From: an uncultured Flavobacteriales bacterium
Lineage (GTDB): Bacteria > Bacteroidota > Bacteroidia > Flavobacteriales_E > Vicingaceae
Direction of reading: 5' to 3'
Length of the DNA: 64,000 nt
Assembly: GCA_905479915.1 (NCBI GenBank)
Contig: CAJQOH010000022.1
Span: forward strand, 23,102 to 87,101
The position numbers were made by a program, and so were the translations under genes. Positions 1-8,937 of this stretch are shown one piece after another; position 1 is the stretch's first letter; the number at the start of each line of letters is the position of its first letter. Below the pieces are notes generated by a model, which saw nothing but the letters and a program-made list of their open reading frames with translations, searched no databases and was not told the origin of the DNA.

Positions 1-1
1 T

Positions 2-736
2 CGTTATACATTTGGGCCATTTAAAACGCTTAAGGCAGCGGAGGATTTTAAGCAAATGTTAGCGGAAAAGGAAGAGGCGCAAAAAGATGCTTTTGTTACT
101 GTGTTTGTTTTTGGTCAAGACAAGAAGGTTGACGATATTGAAGATAAGCAGCGTGAAGAGTTGGGTATTCCTTTAAAAGAACCTGTAGAAGAGGTTGTTG
201 TGGTTGAAGAGCCAGTAGTTGAAGAGCCAGTAGTTGAAGAGGTTTCTGTTGTTGAGGAGGTTGCAGTTGTTGAAGAACCTGTAGTTGAAGAGCCAGTAGT
301 GGAGGAGGTTCCGGTTCCTGTGGTAGAAGATGTTTTAAAGGAGCCATGTGGAACAGTAGGGATGATAGATTTTTCATGGTTTGTGGGTAAGGATTTGAAT
401 GATAAAGAAGTGTATAATAAATTGATTGCAACAGGAGGTAATTCTTGTGCTGAAGGATTAGAGTTTAAGGTTCAGATAGCTGCTTATCGTTTTCCGAAAA
501 ATTATAAATGGGATCATTTGAAGCAATATGGAGACCCTTTAGTTTTAGGTTATCCTGATGGAATTACAAGGTTTACACAGGGTAGTTATGTTACAATGTC
601 TGAAGCAGAAGTGTTAAGACAAAAAATAATTAAATCTGGACAAAAAGATGCTTGGATAACGCCATTTTATAATGGTAAAAGAATGCTCTTAGAAGAGTTG
701 ATTAAGGTTAATTTTTATGGTAAGAGTGTGAACTAG
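2..736 (+). CDS. SPOR-like domain protein, 5' end outside window
   Basis: The frame is open to the left window edge, so the true start is not visible; the first Met in frame is at 56. The first visible residues (YTFGPFKTLKAAEDF) and a C-terminal segment (FTQGSYVTMSEAEVLRQKI, followed by DAWITPFYNGKR) share the pattern aromatic-T-x-G-x-[FY]-x-T-x-x-E-A that is typical of SPOR-like peptidoglycan-binding repeats. The two segments are joined by an acidic Val/Glu/Pro linker built from VEEPV units. I infer a periplasmic or envelope protein that contacts cell-wall glycan, with at least two SPOR-like modules. A UUCG-loop terminator follows directly. The family was assigned by eye; exact function unknown. 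Confidence 0.7.
   Translation, partial: RYTFGPFKTLKAAEDFKQMLAEKEEAQKDAFVTVFVFGQDKKVDDIEDKQREELGIPLKEPVEEVVVVEEPVVEEPVVEEVSVVEEVAVVEEPVVEEPVVEEVPVPVVEDVLKEPCGTVGMIDFSWFVGKDLNDKEVYNKLIATGGNSCAEGLEFKVQIAAYRFPKNYKWDHLKQYGDPLVLGYPDGITRFTQGSYVTMSEAEVLRQKIIKSGQKDAWITPFYNGKRMLLEELIKVNFYGKSVN
185..330 (+). repeat. VEEPV-coding tandem repeat
   Basis: Imperfect 15-bp units (consensus gttgaagagccagta, coding VEEPV) run in frame inside the first gene; two adjacent perfect units lie at 203-232 and degenerate units follow to about 330. The product is a stiff acidic linker between SPOR-like segments. Such a repeat could vary in copy number by slippage in whole units without breaking the frame. Confidence 0.7.
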
Positions 737-741
737 AAAAG

Positions 742-765
742 GGTCGCCTTCGGGCGGCCTTTTTT
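742..765 (+). terminator. Rho-independent terminator with UUCG loop
   Basis: GGTCGCC (742-748) and GGCGGCC (753-759) form a 7-bp stem with one G-U pair, closed by a TTCG tetraloop on a C-G pair, followed by six T. It sits 5 bp after the stop of the SPOR-like gene. Confidence 0.9.
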
Positions 766-819
766 GTTGGTTTAAATTGTAGATTAAATATCATCTTTTT
801 TTTTCGGTATAAAATTTGA

Positions 820-827
820 TAATTTTG
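820..827 (+). promoter_or_regulatory. Bacteroidota -7 element
   Basis: TAATTTTG matches the TAnnTTTG element 15 bp before the ATG of the OmpA-domain gene. No clear TTG lies at the -33 position (only a T-run), so this is a half-supported promoter. It implies a very short leader. Confidence 0.45.
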
Positions 828-842
828 CATTAAAATAATATT

Positions 843-2030
843 ATGAAGAATACATTGCTAATTATATTTTCCCTGATTACTCTTGTCGGGATTGCTCAAA
901 CTAACCTGGTTCCAAACCCTACGTTTGAAAAAATTGAAAAAAAGATAAAGTATAAAGGTGAAATTAAGGTTGCTACCCCTTGGGTTTCGCCTACACTTGC
1001 TCTTGCAGATTTGTATGTTGAGAAAACTAAGAATTATGATATTTCAGTTCCAGAAAATTCTTACGGAGAAGAGAAGCCTATGAAAGGTTCTGGTTATGCA
1101 GGGATTGTTGCGTATAGCTATAAGAACAAAACTCCTAGAAGTTATTTGCAGGTTCAATTAACGGAAAAACTAAAGGAAGGTGAAGAGTATTGTGTGCAGT
1201 TTCATGTTAGTTTAGCTGATTTATCAAAGTTTGCTTGTAACCACCTTGGTGTTGCTGTTACTGGATCAGCAGTAACGGCTAATAATTCTGATGTGTTAAA
1301 AGTTGGGGAATTTATAGAGAGTAGGAAATTAACAATTTACGAAACACAGTTTTATTGGACTCCAGTATGTGGTGTTTATAAGGCTAAAGGTGGTGAGGAA
1401 TACTTGACTATAGGGAACTTTACGGATGATGCGGAAGTTGGTTATAAAAAAGTAAAGAGACCAAAAGGTTTTACAAAGCCGCAAATAAATGATGCTTACT
1501 ATTATATAGATAATGTTTCTGTTATTGCTAGAAAGGATGTTAAAAAATGTGATTGTGATGTGACTCCAGGTATGGAGAATGTGAAAACTGTAAGGAAGGA
1601 TTTTAGTAGTGATAAGAGTGTTAATACTACAACGGTTAAGATTATTAATACTGATGGTTCAACTGAGGTGGATAAGGAGGTTGCCGGAATTCCTAGTGTT
1701 GCTGAAGATGGAAAGGTTGATGGGATGAGGATTATGTTTGGTGAAGGTGAATTTTCGGCAAAGGAGTCATTAGCTAAGTTGGATCAAGTTGTAGTTTATC
1801 TTGATGAAAATATTGATGAAAAGATCAAGTTGTCTGGTTTTATAGATGAATCTGAAAGTGCAGTTGAAAAATTGGCTGGAAAAAGAGTAGGTGCAGTCTA
1901 TAAGTATTTAATATCTAAGGGTGTTAAAAAGGAGAGGATTGAAAGAGAAATTGTTGGTGTAGGATCTCCAATTGATAAAAAAGATGTTAAAAAGAATATG
2001 AGGGTAGAGATTGCTGTTCTTCCTATCTAG
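843..2030 (+). CDS. Secreted OmpA-domain protein with N-terminal NLVPNPTFE module
   Basis: A Sec signal peptide (about residues 1-18, ending GIAQ) is followed by NLVPNPTFE, the start of a module common in Bacteroidota surface proteins, then about 220 residues of probable beta fold and a Cys pair (CDCD) near residue 236. The last about 100 residues are an OmpA-C-like peptidoglycan-binding domain: an initial FGEGEFSAKE strand, then GFIDESES and KRVGAVYKYL. The Asp and Arg that usually bind diaminopimelate appear kept, while the usual Asn and LS before the Arg are replaced. Likely an envelope protein anchored to peptidoglycan. It is a single-gene unit with its own terminator. Confidence 0.8.
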   Translation: MKNTLLIIFSLITLVGIAQTNLVPNPTFEKIEKKIKYKGEIKVATPWVSPTLALADLYVEKTKNYDISVPENSYGEEKPMKGSGYAGIVAYSYKNKTPRSYLQVQLTEKLKEGEEYCVQFHVSLADLSKFACNHLGVAVTGSAVTANNSDVLKVGEFIESRKLTIYETQFYWTPVCGVYKAKGGEEYLTIGNFTDDAEVGYKKVKRPKGFTKPQINDAYYYIDNVSVIARKDVKKCDCDVTPGMENVKTVRKDFSSDKSVNTTTVKIINTDGSTEVDKEVAGIPSVAEDGKVDGMRIMFGEGEFSAKESLAKLDQVVVYLDENIDEKIKLSGFIDESESAVEKLAGKRVGAVYKYLISKGVKKERIEREIVGVGSPIDKKDVKKNMRVEIAVLPI

Positions 2031-2057
2031 TTTTTTTACTAAACAAAAAGAAATATG

Positions 2058-2090
2058 ATCCCACAAGTTTTATGCTTGTGGGATTTTTTT
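2058..2090 (+). terminator. Rho-independent terminator
   Basis: ATCCCACAAG (2058-2067) and CTTGTGGGAT (2075-2084) form a perfect 10-bp stem with a 7-nt loop followed by a T-run to 2090. It ends the OmpA-domain gene. Confidence 0.93.
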
Positions 2091-2196
2091 ATTATCAATT
2101 ATTGGTTACACCTTGTTTTTATTTTCGGTTTGATTAAAAATTAGGGGGTGTTAATAAAAAAAAGCAACTTTTTTTAAAAACAACCCTGATTTAAAA

Positions 2197-2204
2197 TACA
2201 TTTG
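2197..2204 (+). promoter_or_regulatory. Bacteroidota -7 element upstream of glutamine synthetase
   Basis: TACATTTG fits TAnnTTTG, 40 bp before the glnN start. No TTG is found 19 bp upstream, where an A/T run lies instead. This predicts a leader of about 35 nt. Confidence 0.5.
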
Positions 2205-2244
2205 CATCTGATTTTATCAAAATAACCTTAAATTAATAGATAAT

Positions 2245-4431
2245 ATGTCAACTTTTAGATTTAAAGCCTTAGAAGATGTTCTTGAGAGAAAACCAAAACA
2301 TGTTGAATTCCCTTCAGATAAAGCATCAGATTATTATGCAACAAATGTTTTCACTGAGGAAACAATGCAAGAATACCTTCCGAAAGAAGCTTATAAGAGC
2401 GTAATGAATGCTATTAATAAAGGGGTTCGTTTGGATAGAGGTATGGCAAATCAAGTTGCTTCTTCTATGAAAGACTGGGCATTGACTAAAGGTGTGACAC
2501 ATTATACGCATTGGTTTCAGCCGTTAACTGGTTCAACAGCAGAAAAGCATGATTCTTTCTTTACGCCAATTAGTGGAGGTAGAGCTTTAGAACGTTTTGA
2601 TGGTGAGAATTTGGTTCAACAGGAGCCTGATGCTTCTAGTTTTCCAAATGGAGGAATTAGAAATACATTCGAGGCAAGAGGTTATACGGCTTGGGATCCT
2701 ACTTCTCCAGCTTTTGTAATTGATAAAACATTGTGTATTCCAACTGTATTTATTGCTTATACAGGAGAATCTTTAGATTTTAAAATACCTTTATTGAAAG
2801 CATTAAACGCTGTAGATGATGCGGCTGTTGGTGTTTGTCAATATTTTGATAAAAATGTAAATAAAGTAAGTGCTAGTTTAGGTTGGGAGCAAGAATACTT
2901 TCTTATAGATAAGGCTTTGTATAATGCTCGACCTGATATTATGATGACAGGTAGAGCTTTGGTTGGGCATAACCCTGCTAAGGGTCAACAATTAGATGAT
3001 CATTATTTTGGTTCTATTCCTGGAAGAGCTGAAGCTTTTATGAAAGAATATGAAATAGAGGCATTGAAATTAGGAATACCTGTAACTACAAGACATAATG
3101 AGGTAGCCCCAAATCAGTTTGAGTGTGCACCAATGTTTGAAGAAACAAACTTGGCCAACGACCATAATCTATTGTTAATGGATTTGATGGAGAAAATAGC
3201 AAGAAAACATGATTTTAGAGTGTTGTTACATGAAAAGCCATTTGGAAGTTTAAATGGATCAGGAAAACACAATAACTGGTCGTTATCTACAAATACTGGT
3301 GTAAATTTATTAGCTCCCGGTAAAAATCCAAAAACGAATCTTAGATTCTTGACTTTTCTGGTAAATACAATTAAGGCTATTTATGATAATGCTGATATTT
3401 TAAGAGCAAGTATTGCTTCTGCAGGAAATGATCATAGGTTAGGAGCAAATGAAGCACCACCTGCAATTATTTCTGTTTTTCTAGGTTCGCAATTAACAGA
3501 GATGTTAGATAAGTTAGAAAAAAATGTTAAAGCTGGAAAAATGACTCCAGAAGATAAAACGGAATTGAAATTAAGTATTGGTAAGATTCCTCAGATTATG
3601 TTGGATAATACTGATCGAAATAGAACTTCACCTTTTGCTTTTACAGGAAATAAGTTTGAGTTTAGAGCAGTTGGTTCTACTGCAAATTGTGCACATTCTA
3701 TGACTGCTTTAAATGTTATTGTTGCTAAACAGTTACAAGAGTTTAAAAAATCAGTTGATGCTAGAATTGCGAAAGGATTAAAGAAAGATGAGGCAATTTT
3801 AAAAGAGCTTCAGAAGTTGATTAAAGAATCTAAAGATATTCGTTTTGAAGGAAATGGGTATGGAGAAGAATGGGTTAAAGAAGCAAAAAAGAGAGGTTTA
3901 TCTAATTTAAAAGATACGCCTAGTGCTTTGAAGGTAATGGTTCAAAAAGAAACAAAAAAATTATTTGGAGACTTAGGAGTGCTTTCTGAAGTAGAATTAG
4001 ACGCTAGGTATGAGATTGAACTTGAAAATTATATCATGAAGCTTCAAATAGAATCGAGAACACTTGGTGATATTGCTCAAAACCATATTGTTCCTACTGC
4101 AATTAAATATCAGAATGTTTTGATTGATAATGTAAAAGGGATGAGTGATATTTTTGGTAAAGATGCTAAGGACTTAGCAGCTACTCAATTACAGATTTTA
4201 AAAGATATATCTAAGCACTTAAATGCAATAAAAGAGAAGTCGGAAGCTATGTTGGCTGAGCGAAAAAAAGCAAATAAAATTGAGGATTCAGAGAAGAAAG
4301 CGATAGCATATTGTAATAAAGTGAAGCCTTATTTTGATGAAGTTAAATATCATTCAGATAAGTTAGAGATTCTAATTGATGATGAGTTATGGCCGTTGCC
4401 TAAGTTAAGAGAATTGTTGTTTACAAGATAG
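2245..4431 (+). CDS. glnN: Glutamine synthetase type III
   Basis: Catalyses ATP-dependent formation of glutamine from glutamate and ammonium in the cytoplasm. The 728-residue length is that of the large GSIII class, far above GSI or GSII. Class motifs are present: RHNEVAPNQFECAP with ETNLANDHN, LNGSGKHNNWS, SAGNDHRLGANEAPP and DRNRTSPFAFTGNKFEFR (metal, glutamate and ATP site regions). The C-terminal about 150 residues are helical, as in GSIII. The gene stands alone, between terminators and its own -7 element, fitting independent nitrogen control; no regulator gene is adjacent. The start ATG follows an A/T-rich leader with no Shine-Dalgarno. Confidence 0.97.
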   Translation: MSTFRFKALEDVLERKPKHVEFPSDKASDYYATNVFTEETMQEYLPKEAYKSVMNAINKGVRLDRGMANQVASSMKDWALTKGVTHYTHWFQPLTGSTAEKHDSFFTPISGGRALERFDGENLVQQEPDASSFPNGGIRNTFEARGYTAWDPTSPAFVIDKTLCIPTVFIAYTGESLDFKIPLLKALNAVDDAAVGVCQYFDKNVNKVSASLGWEQEYFLIDKALYNARPDIMMTGRALVGHNPAKGQQLDDHYFGSIPGRAEAFMKEYEIEALKLGIPVTTRHNEVAPNQFECAPMFEETNLANDHNLLLMDLMEKIARKHDFRVLLHEKPFGSLNGSGKHNNWSLSTNTGVNLLAPGKNPKTNLRFLTFLVNTIKAIYDNADILRASIASAGNDHRLGANEAPPAIISVFLGSQLTEMLDKLEKNVKAGKMTPEDKTELKLSIGKIPQIMLDNTDRNRTSPFAFTGNKFEFRAVGSTANCAHSMTALNVIVAKQLQEFKKSVDARIAKGLKKDEAILKELQKLIKESKDIRFEGNGYGEEWVKEAKKRGLSNLKDTPSALKVMVQKETKKLFGDLGVLSEVELDARYEIELENYIMKLQIESRTLGDIAQNHIVPTAIKYQNVLIDNVKGMSDIFGKDAKDLAATQLQILKDISKHLNAIKEKSEAMLAERKKANKIEDSEKKAIAYCNKVKPYFDEVKYHSDKLEILIDDELWPLPKLRELLFTR

Positions 4432-4566
4432 TTTTGTCTTAAATATGGACTTGTTTATCCCTTTAGATTCTAAGTTGAAAGAGGTTTTTTTTATCAAACT
4501 TACTTTGATTAGTTAAAAAGATGTTTTACTTTAGCGGCTATTCAAAGAAAATTAACGTATTTGTAT

Positions 4567-6564
4567 ATGAAGGTAATTAGAATTATTGGCGTATTTGCCC
4601 TGTTAGCAGTTTTTAGTTTAACTGTAAATGCTCAGAAAAATTATAAGCAAGAGGCTGATATGGCTTTCAATGGCTTTAAGTATTATAAAGCAATTAAAAT
4701 GTATAAGAAAGCTTATACTAAAGAGTCTAAAAAAGAGGTTAAATCTGAAATTTTATTTCAAATAGCAGAATGTTATAGAAATAAGCATGCTGGTAAGCAG
4801 GCTGCAGTTTGGTATAATAAAGCGGTTAAAGCTAAGTATGAAAACCCAATAGCTATTTATCATGTAGCTAATATCTATAAGGAACAAGGGAAGTACGAAG
4901 AAGCTATAGTTCAATTTAACAAATATAAAGCTGCCAACCCTAGCGACAAAAGAGCTGATGCTGGTATTAAATCTTGTGAATTGGCTAAAAAGTGGTTGGA
5001 TGAACCGACAAGAACAGTTGTTAACCCAATGCCTTTATTAAATTCTGAAGATTATGATTTCTCTCCTGTTTTTGCAGATAAAAAGAATATGGAGATTTAT
5101 TTCACTTCTACAAGACAAGGTTCTGCAGGTTCTGGAGTTTCTGATATTACGGGGATGAATTTTGCTGATATCTATAGGTCTAAAAGAGATAGAAAAGGGA
5201 AGTGGAGTGAGCCAGTTGTTTTAAATGAAACAATTAACTCTCCAACAAGTGAAGGATCATCTTGTTTAAATAAAAAGAGAAATGAGATTTACTTTACAAG
5301 ATGTGAAGTGAAAAAAGATGGTGTAGCAGGTTGTGGTATCATGAAGGCTAAAAAAGCTGGACAGAAATGGGGAGAACCAGAATATATTACAATTGCAGAT
5401 GATACTATGAAAGTACGTCATCCTGCAATTTCTCCAGATGATAAAACATTAGTTTTTTCTGCTAATATAGAAGGTGGACAAGGAGGAATTGATTTGTGGT
5501 ACATTACTTATGATAAAAAGGCTAAAACATGGTCTAAACCGACAAACTTAGGTTCTGAAATTAATACTCCTGGTAATGAGGCATTCCCTTATATTAGAGA
5601 AAATGGAGAATTGTATTTTTCATCTAATGGTCATTCTGGAATGGGAGGATTAGATATTTTTAAAGCTACAAGTACTGGAGCTAACCAATGGGGAGGAGTA
5701 GAGAATTTACAAGTTCCTATGAATTCTGAAGCAGATGATTTCGGAATTGTTTTTGAAGGAGATAAAGAGAGAGGTTTCTTTAATACTTCAAGAGAAGGCG
5801 GAAAAGGTGGTGATGATATTTGGGAATTCTATTTACCTCCAATGTTATTTTCTTTAGAAGGGGTTGTAAAAGATATTGAGTCAAAAGCAGTTTTAGCTAA
5901 TGCAAAAGTTAAATTAATTGGAACTGATGGTAGTTCTGCTGAAACAACAACTGATGAGAATGGAAATTTCTTTTTTCTAGAAAATGGACCAGATAGATAT
6001 ATTAATCCAGAAACATCTTATTCTTTAGTAGTTGAGAAACAAAGTTATTTAGTAGCTAAAGGAAAAGAAACTACTGTTGGTTTAGAAGGTTCTAAGAAAT
6101 TTTTCCACGAGTATGCATTACAGCCGTTTAAAGATGTTGTAATTAAGTTACCTCTTATTGAGTACAAAACTGCAAAGTGGGATTTACAACCTCAATACAA
6201 AGATTCTTTAAATTTCTTATATGATATTATGACAGAGAATCCAACGTTAATTATTGAGTTAAGATCACATACAGATCACAGAGGTTCTACAGCGGCTAAT
6301 CAGAAATTATCTCAGAAAAGAGCTCAATCTTGTGTGGATTACTTAGTAAAAGAAAAAGGAATTCATCCTGATAGGATTAAAGCAAAAGGAATGGGAGAAA
6401 ATGAGCCAATTAAAGGAATGGGTGGAGTTGTATTAACTGAGAAGTTCATTAAATCATTGAAGACAAAAGAAGAGCAAGATGCGGCTTTACAACGTAATAG
6501 ACGTACAGACTTTAAAGTAATTGGAGATGACTTTGTTCCTCCGACTGCTGAAGAAGTAAAATAG
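4567..6564 (+). CDS. TPR / beta-propeller / OmpA-domain envelope protein, PorE-like architecture
   Basis: I place the start at ATG 4567, before a signal peptide (MKVIRIIGVFALLAVFS, cleaved after VNAQ). A TTG two codons upstream is also in frame. Domains in order: TPR-like helices (about 28-135), PD40/WD40-like propeller repeats (about 145-425, e.g. PAISPDDKTLVFSAN and FPYIRENGELYFSSNGHSG), a carboxypeptidase-regulatory-like domain (about 430-515), and an OmpA-C peptidoglycan-binding domain (ELRSHTDHRGS, LSQKRAQSCVDYL). This order is that of the type IX secretion protein PorE, but Bacteroidota carry several paralogues with the same layout, so no symbol is given. No lipobox Cys is seen. It probably bridges outer membrane complexes and the cell wall. 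Confidence 0.8.
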   Translation: MKVIRIIGVFALLAVFSLTVNAQKNYKQEADMAFNGFKYYKAIKMYKKAYTKESKKEVKSEILFQIAECYRNKHAGKQAAVWYNKAVKAKYENPIAIYHVANIYKEQGKYEEAIVQFNKYKAANPSDKRADAGIKSCELAKKWLDEPTRTVVNPMPLLNSEDYDFSPVFADKKNMEIYFTSTRQGSAGSGVSDITGMNFADIYRSKRDRKGKWSEPVVLNETINSPTSEGSSCLNKKRNEIYFTRCEVKKDGVAGCGIMKAKKAGQKWGEPEYITIADDTMKVRHPAISPDDKTLVFSANIEGGQGGIDLWYITYDKKAKTWSKPTNLGSEINTPGNEAFPYIRENGELYFSSNGHSGMGGLDIFKATSTGANQWGGVENLQVPMNSEADDFGIVFEGDKERGFFNTSREGGKGGDDIWEFYLPPMLFSLEGVVKDIESKAVLANAKVKLIGTDGSSAETTTDENGNFFFLENGPDRYINPETSYSLVVEKQSYLVAKGKETTVGLEGSKKFFHEYALQPFKDVVIKLPLIEYKTAKWDLQPQYKDSLNFLYDIMTENPTLIIELRSHTDHRGSTAANQKLSQKRAQSCVDYLVKEKGIHPDRIKAKGMGENEPIKGMGGVVLTEKFIKSLKTKEEQDAALQRNRRTDFKVIGDDFVPPTAEEVK

Positions 6565-6580
6565 CTTATTAACATAATTT

Positions 6581-6616
6581 AAAAAACATCCTGATAACTT
6601 TCAGGATGTTTTTTTT
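6581..6616 (+). terminator. Rho-independent terminator
   Basis: CATCCTGA (6587-6594) pairs with TCAGGATG (6601-6608) around a 6-nt loop; the flanking A6 and T8 tracts extend the helix to 14 bp and give the U-tract. It ends the PorE-like gene and could also work on the other strand. Confidence 0.93.
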
Positions 6617-6646
6617 ATATCTATATGTCAACAACAAATAGAGTAT

Positions 6647-6654
6647 TAAATTTG
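6647..6654 (+). promoter_or_regulatory. Bacteroidota -7 element before purM
   Basis: TAAATTTG fits TAnnTTTG and lies 15 bp before the purM ATG, just after the preceding terminator, where a promoter for the following long plus-strand run is expected. The -33 region has no clear TTG. Confidence 0.55.
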
Positions 6655-6669
6655 TGAAAAATTCAGAGA

Positions 6670-7842
6670 ATGGATAAATCAGAAAGATATATGCAAAGAG
6701 GTGTTTCTGCCGATAAGGAAGATGTGCACAATGCAATAAAAAATATTGATAAAGGCTTATTTCCTAAAGCCTTTTGTAAAATTATTCCGGATCATTTAAC
6801 CGGAGATGAAGATTACTGTGTTATTATGCATGCTGATGGGGCAGGAACTAAATCGTCATTGGCTTATGCGTACTGGAAAGAAACTGGAGATGTTTCAGTA
6901 TGGAAAGGAATTGCTCAAGATGCCTTAATCATGAATATTGATGATTTATTATGTGTTGGAGCAGTAGATAATATTTTATTATCATCAACTATTGGAAGAA
7001 ATAAGAATTTGATTCCAGGAGAAGTTTTAGCAGCTTTAATAAATGGAACAGAAGAGTTGTTAGAAGATTTAAAGAGTCAAGGAATTGGAATTCATTCTAC
7101 AGGTGGAGAAACGGCAGATGTTGGTGATTTAGTAAGAACAATTATTGTAGATTCTACTGTTACGTGTAGAATGAAAAGATCTGAAGTAGTTGATAATGCT
7201 AATATTACTGTTGGAGATGTTATTGTAGGCTTAGAATCATTTGGACAGGCTTCTTATGAAACAGAATACAATGGTGGAATGGGGAGTAATGGATTGACCT
7301 CTGCTAGACATGATGTTTTTAATAAATCTGTTGCAGAAAAATATCCTCAAACTTTTGATCCAAGTGTGCCAAGTGATTTAGTTTATTCTGGAGGTTATTC
7401 TTTAACGGATAGTGTTGAAGGAGCACCGTTAAATGCAGGTAAAATGGTTTTATCACCAACTAGAACATATGCTCCAATTATCAAAAAAATATTAGATAAT
7501 CATTTAGGAGATATTCATGGAATGGTTCATTGTAGTGGAGGGGCTCAAACTAAAATTTTACATTTTGTAGATAATCTTCAAATTGTAAAGGATAATATGT
7601 TTGATGTGCCACCATTATTTAAAATGATACATGAACAATCTGGAACAGATTGGAGAGAGATGTATAAAGTATTTAATATGGGACACAGAATGGAAATTTA
7701 TGTTCCTCAAGAAATTGCAAACGATATTATTGCTATTTCAAAATCATTTAATGTTGATGCGAAAATTGTTGGTAGAGTAGAGTCTGAAGGGAAGAAACAG
7801 CTAACGATAAAAAGTGAGTTTGGAGAGTTCATATATAACTAA
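6670..7842 (+). CDS. purM: Phosphoribosylformylglycinamidine cyclo-ligase (AIR synthase)
   Basis: Closes the imidazole ring in purine synthesis, FGAM plus ATP to AIR. The N-terminal half has the PurM-type ATP-grasp-unrelated fold signatures: HADGAGTKSSLAY, AQDALIMNIDDLLCVGA and HSTGGETADVGD. The C-terminal half has GLTSARHDVF and HCSGGAQTK. At 390 residues it is longer than the about 345-residue proteobacterial enzyme, which I believe is usual for Bacteroidota. It starts the plus-strand run and is followed after 6 bp by prfA. Confidence 0.95.
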   Translation: MDKSERYMQRGVSADKEDVHNAIKNIDKGLFPKAFCKIIPDHLTGDEDYCVIMHADGAGTKSSLAYAYWKETGDVSVWKGIAQDALIMNIDDLLCVGAVDNILLSSTIGRNKNLIPGEVLAALINGTEELLEDLKSQGIGIHSTGGETADVGDLVRTIIVDSTVTCRMKRSEVVDNANITVGDVIVGLESFGQASYETEYNGGMGSNGLTSARHDVFNKSVAEKYPQTFDPSVPSDLVYSGGYSLTDSVEGAPLNAGKMVLSPTRTYAPIIKKILDNHLGDIHGMVHCSGGAQTKILHFVDNLQIVKDNMFDVPPLFKMIHEQSGTDWREMYKVFNMGHRMEIYVPQEIANDIIAISKSFNVDAKIVGRVESEGKKQLTIKSEFGEFIYN

Positions 7843-7848
7843 GATAGT

Positions 7849-8931
7849 ATGAGTAGTTTATTAAAGAAATTAGAACAGATTAGTATTCGTTATGATCAGG
7901 TTAGCGAGCAAATTGTTGATCCTGAGATTATTTCTGACATGTCTCGTTATGTAAAGATTAATCGAGAGTATAAAGAATTAGGAACAATTGTAAAGGTTTA
8001 CAATAGGTATAAAGATGTTATTGACAATATTGCTGCTAGTAAAGAAATAATAGCTACAGAGACAGATAAAGAGTTTGTAGATATGGCTAAAATGGAATTA
8101 GATGAGCTATTGACTGAAAAGACTCAAATGGATGAGGAAGTGAAGATCATGTTGATTCCTAAAGACGAAGAGGATTCTAAGAATGTTATCATAGAAATTA
8201 GAGCAGGTACTGGAGGAGATGAGGCAGCAATTTTTGTTGGAGATTTATATCGAATGTATATAAAATGGTTAGAACGTAAGGGTTGGAAGACGGAAACCAT
8301 GACTATGCAAGAGGGTACTTCTGGTGGTTTTAAAGAAGTTTCTTTTAGTGTAGAAGGAGAAAATGTTTATGGTGTTTTAAAGTTTGAATCTGGTGTACAT
8401 CGTGTTCAAAGAGTCCCAAAAACAGAAACTCAGGGTAGGGTTCATACTTCTGCCGTTACAGTTGCGGTTTTGCCTGAGGCAGAGGATGTGGATATAACAG
8501 TTAGAAAAGAGGATATTAGAAAAGATACCTATAGAGCATCTGGGGCAGGTGGACAGCACGTAAACAAGACAGAATCTGCAGTACGTTTAACACATATTCC
8601 AACAGGAGTTGTAGTTGAATGTCAGGATGGAAGATCTCAAATTAAGAATTATGATAAAGCGTTAAAAGTCTTAAAAACGAGATTGTACGAAGCTGAAGTT
8701 ATTAAGAAAGAATTGGAAAGAGCTACAGAAAGAAAATCTCAAGTTTCTACAGGAGATCGATCTGCAAAAATTAGAACATATAATTATCCTCAAGGAAGAG
8801 TTACTGATCATAGAATTGGGTTAACCTTGTATAGTTTAGATAACATTATAGCGGGAGACATTGATGAGATTGTAGAAGGACTTAAGATTGCCGAAAACAC
8901 TGAAAAATTAGCAGCAGGATTAGAAGATTAA
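7849..8931 (+). CDS. prfA: Peptide chain release factor 1
   Basis: Recognises UAA and UAG stop codons and triggers release of the finished peptide. The catalytic GGQ loop is in SGAGGQHVNKTESAVRL. The codon-recognition tripeptide is the RF1 form P-x-T (here PKT, in RVPKTETQGRVHTSA), not the RF2 SPF, so RF2 is excluded. Length 360 is normal. It lies between purM and pyrF with gaps of 6 bp each, so the three are almost certainly co-transcribed. Confidence 0.97.
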   Translation: MSSLLKKLEQISIRYDQVSEQIVDPEIISDMSRYVKINREYKELGTIVKVYNRYKDVIDNIAASKEIIATETDKEFVDMAKMELDELLTEKTQMDEEVKIMLIPKDEEDSKNVIIEIRAGTGGDEAAIFVGDLYRMYIKWLERKGWKTETMTMQEGTSGGFKEVSFSVEGENVYGVLKFESGVHRVQRVPKTETQGRVHTSAVTVAVLPEAEDVDITVRKEDIRKDTYRASGAGGQHVNKTESAVRLTHIPTGVVVECQDGRSQIKNYDKALKVLKTRLYEAEVIKKELERATERKSQVSTGDRSAKIRTYNYPQGRVTDHRIGLTLYSLDNIIAGDIDEIVEGLKIAENTEKLAAGLED

Positions 8932-8937
8932 ACGATT

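Noticed and set aside
96..431. Open frame on the minus strand over the VEEPV repeat
   Set aside because: It is the antisense of a low-complexity repeat (Gln/Leu/Pro-rich) and overlaps a well-supported gene.
4432..4566. Possible terminator with CCTTT/AAAGAGG and a T8 run after the glutamine synthetase gene
   Set aside because: The stem is short and imperfect with a long loop; the T-run alone is not enough.
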